A stretch of 6,776 nt of DNA from Brevundimonas sp. (GTDB taxonomy: Bacteria; Pseudomonadota; Alphaproteobacteria; Caulobacterales; Caulobacteraceae). Both the position numbers and the translations under genes were made by a program. The stretch spans positions 1 through 6,776 of the forward strand of contig JALAGW010000374.1 of NCBI GenBank assembly GCA_022712235.1, given 5' to 3'. The first letter of the stretch is position 1. Each line of letters opens with the position of its first letter. Positions 1 through 5,639 of this stretch are shown here, piece by piece. The notes under the pieces were generated by a model. It was given only the letters and a program-made list of their open reading frames with translations. It was not told where the DNA came from and ran no database searches.

Positions 1-2
1 CA

Positions 3-416
3 ACAGCAATGATCACTGGCTTGGCGCTGTTGTTGTCGGCCTGCTCCTCCGAGCAAAGGGAGGCGAAGAAGGAGGTCTCGTACCAACTGCGGGACCCATC
101 TTCGGCTCAATTCAGAAATTTACGAACTGTCCGCCAGCAGGACGGCACCGTCGCCGTTTGCGGCGAAGTCAACAGCAAGAACGCCTTCGGCGGGTATGGG
201 GGCTTCCAAGACTTCGTCGTTTGGGAGGGGGCTGTGGCGCACATCGTGAAGGATATGTCTGAGGTCGACTTCACAGACCTTGGTCCGATCGGCGATCAGG
301 CCCGCGCTATGATTGCCCTTTCTGATTATTGCGTCTTCGCAGGGCGCGACTCGGCCAGAGCTGAAGCAAGACGGGACGCGATTTTCACGGAGATGGAGGC
401 CAGAACCACCTTTTAA
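3..416 (+). CDS. Small lipoprotein of unknown function, probably 5'-partial
   Basis: The first ATG in the frame is at base 9 and gives 135 residues, ending at TAA 414-416. The frame stays open to the left edge. From that ATG, a lipobox-like LLSAC places the lipidated Cys at residue 12 after only eleven residues with no Lys or Arg. A normal lipoprotein signal needs a basic n-region, so the real start is probably just outside the window. The mature part has a RDPSSAQFRN motif (28-37), then VCGEVNSKN (50-58) and a Gly/Phe-rich FGGYGGFQDFV (60-70). From memory, this LxDPxSAxFRN...CGEVNxKNxFGGYxGF pattern recurs in small uncharacterised proteobacterial proteins; I know no assigned function. Cys51 and Cys108 could form a disulfide in the periplasm (inference). 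The C-terminus (113-132) is charged and probably helical. Base composition is visibly less GC-rich than in the genes to the right. The coding call is firm; function is unknown. Confidence 0.8.
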   Translation, partial: TAMITGLALLLSACSSEQREAKKEVSYQLRDPSSAQFRNLRTVRQQDGTVAVCGEVNSKNAFGGYGGFQDFVVWEGAVAHIVKDMSEVDFTDLGPIGDQARAMIALSDYCVFAGRDSARAEARRDAIFTEMEARTTF

Positions 417-670
417 GCTCGGCCACTTGCGATGCGCACAAGGGCTAGACCGCTAGACGGGGGCAGGCGTGTCGTCTCCTGCGTCTCTCCAACTTTGCCG
501 CTTTGTCGGGCCTTGGCAGCTTCAGCTGCAACGTCCGCCTCCTAGCCATTGCGGATGTCGCGCTAGTCGCCTAGCCAAGGGACTCTTTCCACCCCTTGGC
601 GGACGTCATCGACGTCTGGTCTCAGGGCGCAAGACTTGGAGTCAGGCGGCTTTCGTTCGATGCTGACGGC
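417..670. other. Non-coding gap with short repeats and clustered CTAG
   Basis: I find no convincing gene in these 254 bases. The open frames crossing it (GTG at 469, TTG at 596) give low-complexity or unfamiliar residues. Visible structure: GCTAGAC twice in tandem with one base between (444-450, 452-458); the inverted repeat GCAGCT/AGCTGC (516-521, 524-529); CCTAGCCA twice (541-548, 570-577); an 8-bp inverted repeat (574-581/593-600); and the palindrome GACGTC twice with three bases between (602-607, 611-616). CTAG occurs five times between 445 and 574, and I saw it nowhere else in the window. The stretch may hold the DUF488 promoter, but I cannot identify -35/-10 boxes. Confidence 0.6.
574..600. 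repeat. Perfect 8-bp inverted repeat with 11-base loop
   Basis: GCCAAGGG (574-581) is the exact reverse complement of CCCTTGGC (593-600), with an 11-base pyrimidine-rich spacer. It lies 70 bases before the DUF488 start codon. No T-run follows on the plus strand, so it does not look like an intrinsic terminator for the upstream lipoprotein gene. It could be a protein-binding site or a structure in the DUF488 leader, or chance. Confidence 0.45.
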
Positions 671-1102
671 ATGAAGCTGTTCACCATCGGCTATGAAGGC
701 TCCACCCAGCCCGAGGTCATCGATCGGCTGAAGGCGGCGGGGGTCGAGCTGGTGGCCGACGTGCGGGCCGTGGCCTCATCGCGCATCGCGGGCTTTTCCA
801 AGACGGTGCTGGGCGAGAGCCTGAAGGCCGAGGGGCTGGACTATCTGCAGCTGCGGGCGCTGGGCACGCCCAAGGCCGGGCGCGACGCGGCGCGCAAGGG
901 CGACGTGGCGACCATGCACGCCGTCTTCAACGCCCATATGCAGGAGCCGGACGCCGAGGCCGCCTTTCAGCAGCTGCGTCATGTGGCGGGCGAAAAGCGC
1001 GTCGCCCTTTTGTGTTTCGAGGCCGAGGCCTGCGGTTGCCACCGCGCCGTCCTCGCTGACCGGCTGGCCCGCGAGGACGGCGTCGAGGTGGTGAACCTGT
1101 AG
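671..1102 (+). CDS. DUF488 family protein
   Basis: A complete 143-residue protein of the DUF488 family, whose biochemical role is not established. Family signatures run in order: TIGYEG near the N-terminus (5-10), VADVRAVASSRIAGFSK (28-44), LGTPK (64-68) and the C-terminal LLCFEAEACGCHR (113-125), with Cys115, Cys121, Cys123 and His124. The conserved Asp30-Arg32, Ser37-Arg38 and Cys/His residues look like a buried polar site; a catalytic role is inference only. The frame also opens at a TTG at 596, but the 25 extra residues do not resemble the family. The ATG at 671 places TIGYEG where DUF488 proteins normally begin, so I chose it. No Shine-Dalgarno is evident upstream. It is a plus-strand single gene, convergent with the aminopeptidase and 42 bases from it; neither neighbour suggests a pathway. 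Confidence 0.92.
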   Translation: MKLFTIGYEGSTQPEVIDRLKAAGVELVADVRAVASSRIAGFSKTVLGESLKAEGLDYLQLRALGTPKAGRDAARKGDVATMHAVFNAHMQEPDAEAAFQQLRHVAGEKRVALLCFEAEACGCHRAVLADRLAREDGVEVVNL

Positions 1103-1112
1103 TTCCGCCTCT

Positions 1113-1135
1113 CCCTCCCCCCTCGAGGGGGAGGG
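1113..1135. terminator. Hairpin between convergent genes, possible bidirectional terminator
   Basis: A C-run arm (CCCT plus six C) and a matching G-run arm (five G plus AGGG) meet at a central CTCGAG palindrome. The pairing is near-perfect apart from one unpaired C. It fills most of the 42 bases between the DUF488 stop and the aminopeptidase stop, so it could end transcription from both sides. There is no real T-run after it (only CTTC on the plus strand), so it is not a textbook intrinsic terminator. Similar C-rich/G-rich palindromes are, from memory, common between genes in high-GC alphaproteobacteria. Confidence 0.55.
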
Positions 1136-1144
1136 CTTCATGCC

Positions 1145-3115
1145 TTACGGACGGCCCACCAGCTGATCCACCGAACCCGAGGTGACCGGGTGATACAGCG
1201 GCCGCGCCTTGGCGTAGATGCGCGTGGCGATCGGACGCCCCCAGTCGCCTTCGCCCCACAGGGTCTGGAACAGGGGCAGGACGAACTTGCGGCGGCCCTG
1301 GCTGGTCAGGAAGCGGTCGGCGGTGGCGACGGCGGGCTCGTAGCGGTGCGCCAGGGCGATCTGCAGCCAGGCGAAGGTCAGCTCGGCGTTGCCTTCATTG
1401 GCCAGGTTCAGCGTCTTCTCCAGATCGGCCAGTTGCGCCGTGCTCAGCCAGTCGGCGCCCGCCGCCAGACCCTCGGGACGCCAGGCGAGGAAGCGCTGGC
1501 GCTGCTGGGTGTTCCAGCTCTTCCAGTCGATGGCCGAGGCCGGACCCTTGTCGGCGAAGAAGGCCTTGGCCTGAGCGTCCACCGCCTCGAAGGCGTGCGA
1601 CACCGGCGGGACCCAGTTCGACGGCATGCCCGGTTTGTAGATCCAGTTTTCGAGTTGAAGCTGGGCCTCCAGCGCGGCGTCGCCCTTGATCAGGTGCTCG
1701 CGGATGTCGGCCAGGAAGCCGACGTCGGTCATGGGCTGGAAGGCGTGGCGGTCGAAGTATCCGCGCAGCCAGGCGTCGAAGGTCTCGCGCCCCACGATGC
1801 GTTCGATGGTGCGCAGCATGGCCGCGCCCTTCTCATAGGGCACGCCCGACAGGCCGTCGTCGGGGTCGCGCCCGGTCAGGTCGATGTGCAGCTTGGTGTC
1901 GTTCGGATCGGTGACGGCCATTTCCGCCGACAGCTCGCCCCAGCCCAGAACCTGCTCCTGCATGGCGCGGTCGCGGCCATACAGGGCCTCCATGATCCGG
2001 TTCTCGAAATAGACGGTGGTCCCTTCGTTCAGCCAGATGTCCGACCAGGTGGCGTTGGTCACCAGATTGCCCGACCAGCTATGCGCCAGCTCGTGCGCCA
2101 CCAGCGAGACCAGGGACTGATCCCCGGCGATGATGGTTGGGGTGGCGAAGGTCAGGCGCGGGTTCTCCATCCCGCCGAAGGGGAAGCTGGGCGGCAGGAC
2201 CAGCAGGTCGTAGCGGCCCCAGCGATAGGGGCCGTACAGGGCCTCGGCGGCGTCCACCATGCGCGGCGTCGATTGCAGCTCGGCGCGGGCGGCCTCCAGC
2301 CGGCTCGGCTCGGTCCAGACCCCGGTGCGGCCGTCGAACGAGGCGAAGGCGATGTCGCCGATGGCGATGGCCATCAGATAGGGCGGGATCGGACGATCCA
2401 TGTCGAAGCGCCAGGCCTTCTGGCCCGCAGCAGCCGCCTCGCCGGTCGGCGTCAGGTGCTCGGCGGACATGACCACGGTCAGGTCGGCGGGGGCATTGAT
2501 GCGCGCCGAATAGGTCTGGCGGATGCCGGGGCTGTCCTGGGTCGGGACCCAGGTGCGGGTCAGGATGGCCTGGCCCTGGCTGAACAGATAGGGCTTCTGG
2601 CCGCCCGCCGTCTGCTGCGGGCTGAGCCACTGCAGGGCCGCCGCGTCGGGACGGGTCGAATAGTCGACGACGACCTTCTGGACCTCGGTCCCGGCGAAGG
2701 CGGGCAGGTGGACGGTCAGGGCCTGGCCCTTGATGGCGTCCACGGCGCCCAGCTCATAGCGCAGCGGGCGGCCCTGCGCGTCGCGCACGCCCCGGATGTC
2801 CAGGTTCTTGGTGTCCAGCACCACCTCGGTCGCGCCGACGCGACCGGTGACGTCCAGCGTCGCCGAGCCCGACAGGGTCTTGCTTGCGAAGTCGGCGCTC
2901 AGGTCCAGGGCCACATGGCCGACCCGCGCCTCGGCCGGGCGAGCATTGGAGTGGATGTCGTTCGCATAGGCGAAGGCGGGCGCAGCCGGAGTCGCAGGGA
3001 CGAGAGGCGTCATCGGCGTGCTGCCTTCAGGGGCTTGGGCGGGGGCGGTGGCGCAGGCGCCAAGCGCCGCGGTCAGGGCCATGGCGGATACCAGGCCGGC
3101 CAGCTTCAGGGTCAT
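1145..3115 (-). CDS. M1 family aminopeptidase lipoprotein, leukotriene A4 hydrolase-like
   Basis: A 656-residue zinc aminopeptidase that should release N-terminal residues from peptides outside the cytoplasm. A lipoprotein signal (Lys4, hydrophobic stretch, lipobox LGAC with Cys21) is followed by an Ala/Pro-rich linker to about 55. The N-terminal beta domain spans about 60-260 and includes PYLFSQGQAI (175-184), closely like LTA4 hydrolase. The catalytic domain has GGMEN (314-318), HELAH (341-345) and Glu364: zinc ligands His341, His345 and Glu364, catalytic base Glu342. PYEKG (426-430) supplies the catalytic Tyr427. The C-terminal helical domain (about 505-650) keeps GRRK (607-610), matching the Arg563/Lys565 carboxylate-binding site of the human enzyme, and HPVT (642-645). 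The position of human Tyr378 is Leu422. The start is supported by GGAG six bases upstream (plus-strand 3122-3125). It lies 52 bp downstream of the MFS gene, so it may be co-transcribed or separate. Family assignment is firm; the physiological substrate is unknown. Confidence 0.95.
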   Translation of the reverse strand: MTLKLAGLVSAMALTAALGACATAPAQAPEGSTPMTPLVPATPAAPAFAYANDIHSNARPAEARVGHVALDLSADFASKTLSGSATLDVTGRVGATEVVLDTKNLDIRGVRDAQGRPLRYELGAVDAIKGQALTVHLPAFAGTEVQKVVVDYSTRPDAAALQWLSPQQTAGGQKPYLFSQGQAILTRTWVPTQDSPGIRQTYSARINAPADLTVVMSAEHLTPTGEAAAAGQKAWRFDMDRPIPPYLMAIAIGDIAFASFDGRTGVWTEPSRLEAARAELQSTPRMVDAAEALYGPYRWGRYDLLVLPPSFPFGGMENPRLTFATPTIIAGDQSLVSLVAHELAHSWSGNLVTNATWSDIWLNEGTTVYFENRIMEALYGRDRAMQEQVLGWGELSAEMAVTDPNDTKLHIDLTGRDPDDGLSGVPYEKGAAMLRTIERIVGRETFDAWLRGYFDRHAFQPMTDVGFLADIREHLIKGDAALEAQLQLENWIYKPGMPSNWVPPVSHAFEAVDAQAKAFFADKGPASAIDWKSWNTQQRQRFLAWRPEGLAAGADWLSTAQLADLEKTLNLANEGNAELTFAWLQIALAHRYEPAVATADRFLTSQGRRKFVLPLFQTLWGEGDWGRPIATRIYAKARPLYHPVTSGSVDQLVGRP

Positions 3116-3167
3116 CGAACGCTCCGTATTCAGATGCGCCCGAAAAGGCTCCCTTCGCCCCGAAAGA

Positions 3168-4424
3168 TCAAGCCTTGGCTGCAGCGGGCGGCAGATGGTG
3201 GGCCTTGAACAGCCGTCCCTTCTCGGCGCCCAGCACCAGCAGCAGGGCGAGCATGCCCAGGGCCGCGAACCCGACCGTCATCGGCACGGTGGTGCCGTCG
3301 AAATGCTGGCCGATCCAGAAGCCCAGCAGGGCGCCGCCGATGGTCGAGATGAAGCCCTGGGCCGAGGCCGCCGTGCCGGCGATATGGCCCATGGGCTCCA
3401 TGGCCATGGAGCCGAAGTTGCCGGCGATGAAGCCGAAGCAGAACATCTTGCAGGCCTGAAAGGCGGCGAAGACCCACAGGCTGTCATGCCCCGCATAGGC
3501 GACGATGGCGTGCAGAACGCGGAAACCGATGAAGCCGAACAGGGCCGTATGGGCGATCAGGCGCGAACCCAGTTTCTCGACGATGCGCGAGTTCAGCACC
3601 GAGGCCAGGGCGATGCCGCCGGCCACCATGGCGAAGACGGTGGTGAACAGGCCGGGCGACTTGAACACGTCGAAGAAGATCTGCTGCGACGAGTTGATGA
3701 AGGCGAACAGGGCGCCGCTGATCGCCGTCATGGCCAGGGTGTAGCCCATGCCGATGCGGCTGGTCAGGGCCTGACCGAAGGCGCCGGCGATGCGCTTCAC
3801 ATTGATCGGCATGCGATCTTCGGGGTGCAGGGTCTCGGGCAGGCGCAGGGCGGCCCACAGCAGGAAGCTGCCGCCGAACAGGGCGAAGAAACCGAAGATC
3901 CAGCGCCAGGGCGCCACCAGCATGATCAACTGACCGACGGTCGGAGCCAGGATGGGCACGCCGAGGAAGACCAGGAAGCTCAGCGACATGACCCGCGCCA
4001 TGGTCCGCCCGGAATAGCGGTCGCGCACGATCGACACGGCCAGAACTCGCGTCGCCGCCGAGCCCAGACCCATGCCGATGCGCGACAGGATCAGCCACTC
4101 GAACGAATGGGCGAAGGCCGCCAGAATGCTGAAGGCGACATAGAGGCCGATGCCGATGAACAGGATGGGCCGACGTCCGAACCGGTCCGCCAGCGGGCCG
4201 TAAAACAGCTGCGCCCCGCCGAAGCCCAGCAGATAGGCGGTGATCACCCACTGGCGGGTGTTCTCGTTGACCACGCCCAGATCCTCGCCGATGTGCGGCA
4301 GGGCCGGCAGCATGGCGTCGATCGCCAGGGCGTTCATCGCCATCATGACGGCGATCAGGCAGACGAATTCGGCGAACCCCGGCCCCTTGGGCGTCGTGGT
4401 CGTGGCGGTCGGGGAGCTGGTCAT
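3168..4424 (-). CDS. MFS drug resistance transporter, Bcr/CflA (DHA1) type
   Basis: A complete 418-residue inner-membrane protein of the major facilitator superfamily with about twelve hydrophobic segments, the usual Bcr/CflA length. The cytoplasmic N-terminus is Ser/Thr/Pro-rich (1-15). TM1 carries AIDAMLPALP (34-43), matching the Asp...LPALP signature of this group. Motif A is GPLADRFGRRP (76-86). Motif B is SRIGMGLGSAATRVLAVSIVRD (114-135), with Arg115 and Arg134-Asp135. The antiporter motif C region is GVPILAPTVG (155-164), followed by WRWIF (173-177). The second half has MEPMGHIAGTAASAQG (342-357), typical of Bcr/CflA proteins. By family it should expel small hydrophobic drugs or metabolites in exchange for protons as a single component; the substrate cannot be read from sequence. 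It follows the EmrA-like gene by 71 bp. No strong Shine-Dalgarno precedes the ATG, but a 17-bp dyad sits 17 bases upstream, suggesting local control. Some members carry other compounds, for example sulfonamides or bicyclomycin. Confidence 0.93.
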   Translation of the reverse strand: MTSSPTATTTTPKGPGFAEFVCLIAVMMAMNALAIDAMLPALPHIGEDLGVVNENTRQWVITAYLLGFGGAQLFYGPLADRFGRRPILFIGIGLYVAFSILAAFAHSFEWLILSRIGMGLGSAATRVLAVSIVRDRYSGRTMARVMSLSFLVFLGVPILAPTVGQLIMLVAPWRWIFGFFALFGGSFLLWAALRLPETLHPEDRMPINVKRIAGAFGQALTSRIGMGYTLAMTAISGALFAFINSSQQIFFDVFKSPGLFTTVFAMVAGGIALASVLNSRIVEKLGSRLIAHTALFGFIGFRVLHAIVAYAGHDSLWVFAAFQACKMFCFGFIAGNFGSMAMEPMGHIAGTAASAQGFISTIGGALLGFWIGQHFDGTTVPMTVGFAALGMLALLLVLGAEKGRLFKAHHLPPAAAKA

Positions 4425-4441
4425 CGGGACCAGATGCGGGC

Positions 4442-4458
4442 TGCGTCAGCCTGACGCA
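4442..4458. promoter_or_regulatory. Perfect 17-bp dyad, candidate operator before MFS gene
   Basis: TGCGTCAG (4442-4449) and CTGACGCA (4451-4458) are exact reverse complements around one central base. The dyad lies in the 71-bp gap after the adaptor gene and ends 17 bases before the MFS start codon (4424) on the minus strand. Its length and symmetry suit a dimeric repressor such as the TetR- or MarR-type proteins that often control efflux genes. With a three-base loop it could also form a 7-bp hairpin in RNA, but no U-run follows, so a terminator is less likely. No regulator gene is in the window and no clear promoter boxes are visible. Confidence 0.5.
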
Positions 4459-4495
4459 ACCCTTAAGCTGGATGAAGTTTTCGCGTCGGCGCGCT

Positions 4496-5626
4496 TCAGC
4501 GGGCGCCGGCTACGTCGATCCGCGCCGTCACCGACATGCCGGGGGCCAGGCGGGCGGCGGCCTCCTGACCCGGATCAATGGCGATGCGGACCGGAATGCG
4601 CTGGGCCACCTTGGTGAAGTTGCCCGTGGCGTTGTCGGGGCGGATGACGCTGAACTCGGAGCCGGCGGCGGGCGAGATGCGCTCGACCTTGCCTGTCAGC
4701 TTGGCGCCGCCCAGGGCGTCGACGGCGATCTCGACCGGCTGACCGACGCGGACGTCGCGCATCTGGGTCTCCTTCATATTGGCCGTGACCCAGACCGTGT
4801 CGGGGACCAGGGCGGTCAGCTGCGTGCCGACCGCCACCTGCTGGCCGACGCGAACGCTGACCTCGCCCAGGCGTCCGGCGCGGGGGGCGGTGATGCGGGT
4901 GTTGTCCAGATCGATCTGGGCCAGACGCACCTGGGCCTGGGCGTTCTCGACGGCGGCTTCCAGCGAGCCGCGGCTGACGACCGCCGAGGTGACGCCGGTC
5001 TGGGCCACGTTTTCGGCGGCGCGGGCGGCGGCCAGTTGCGCCTCGGCGGCGCGCAGGGCGTTCTGGGCCGTGTCCACCTGGGCCTGGGCCACCCAGCCGC
5101 CGGCGAACAGGGTGCGCACGCGCTGGGCGTCGGCTCGGGCCTTGGTGACGGCGGATTCGGCGCCGGCGATGGAGGCGCGGGTCTGGGCTACCGACCCGCG
5201 CGCCGAGGCCTGGCTCTGGGCCGAGTTGGCCAGGGCCGCCTCGGCCGAATGCAGGGCCGCCTTCGCCTGATCCAGCCGCTGGCGATAGATGCGGTCGTCG
5301 ATGGTCGCCAGCAGCTGACCCTGCCGCACGGTCTGGAAGTCCTGGACCTCGACCGAGGTGACATAGCCGCTGACCTGGGGGCTGATGACCGTCACCTGGC
5401 CGCGCACATAGGCGTTGTCGGTGGTTTGCGGCCCGCCGTCGAAGGGCGGCAGGCGCCAGGCGTGCAGGATCAATCCCACCCCGACCAGGGCGATCAGGGT
5501 CAGAACCACGCTGATCATGACGCGTCGACTTCTGGACGGCGGCAGGGCGGCGGGCGCGGGCGGCGGTGCGGCCGGAGCAGGGGCCTGAGCCGGGGCTTGA
5601 GCAGGGGCGGGCGTGGCGTCGGTCAT
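4496..5626 (-). CDS. HlyD/EmrA-type periplasmic adaptor of an efflux pump
   Basis: A complete 376-residue membrane fusion protein linking an inner-membrane MFS pump to an outer-membrane channel. A cytoplasmic Ala/Pro-rich tail (4-30, with APAQ repeats) precedes one transmembrane helix (about 36-57). TTDNAYVRG (68-76), the typical EmrA entry to the barrel-sandwich domain, follows. The first lipoyl-like half (about 76-112) contains ISPQVSGYV and VRQGQLLATID. Residues about 113-240 are a long Ala/Gln-rich helical hairpin, the coiled coil thought to reach the channel. The second lipoyl half (241-275) has TRITAPRAGRLG. A beta-barrel follows, with the EmrA-type segment TGNFTKVAQRIPVRI (334-348), and the protein ends in a short tail. 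The gene starts 13 bp after the EmrB-like gene, with no good Shine-Dalgarno, so translational coupling is likely. By family the pair expels hydrophobic drugs, uncouplers or fatty acids; the substrate is unknown. No TolC-like partner is encoded in the window. Confidence 0.94.
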   Translation of the reverse strand: MTDATPAPAQAPAQAPAPAAPPPAPAALPPSRSRRVMISVVLTLIALVGVGLILHAWRLPPFDGGPQTTDNAYVRGQVTVISPQVSGYVTSVEVQDFQTVRQGQLLATIDDRIYRQRLDQAKAALHSAEAALANSAQSQASARGSVAQTRASIAGAESAVTKARADAQRVRTLFAGGWVAQAQVDTAQNALRAAEAQLAAARAAENVAQTGVTSAVVSRGSLEAAVENAQAQVRLAQIDLDNTRITAPRAGRLGEVSVRVGQQVAVGTQLTALVPDTVWVTANMKETQMRDVRVGQPVEIAVDALGGAKLTGKVERISPAAGSEFSVIRPDNATGNFTKVAQRIPVRIAIDPGQEAAARLAPGMSVTARIDVAGAR

Positions 5627-5639
5627 GGTCGGGTCCGGG

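Noticed and set aside
469..666. A 65-codon GTG-started frame in the gap before DUF488
   Set aside because: It has no ribosome-binding site or family resemblance, and its Cys/Arg/Pro-rich product looks random.
596..670. TTG-initiated 25-residue extension of the DUF488 protein
   Set aside because: The family signature TIGYEG starts right after the ATG at 671, and the extension shows no conserved features.
3116..3167. Possible terminator between the MFS gene and the aminopeptidase
   Set aside because: Only a 4-bp AAGG/CCTT stem with a short T-run is visible on the minus strand, too weak to call.
1190..3208. A 672-codon open frame on the plus strand opposite the aminopeptidase
   Set aside because: It is an antisense shadow: high-GC codon bias leaves few stops on the other strand. 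Its product is Gly/Gln/Arg-rich without domains, while the minus strand encodes a full M1 enzyme.
3018..4454. A 478-codon plus-strand frame opposite the MFS gene
   Set aside because: The residues are low-complexity (His/Gln/Asp/Gly) with no recognisable motif, and it overlaps a clear transporter. It is a composition artefact.
4496..5626. APAQ repeats at the adaptor N-terminus as a special repeat element
   Set aside because: This is ordinary Ala/Pro low complexity in the cytoplasmic tail and is common in high-GC alphaproteobacterial membrane proteins.
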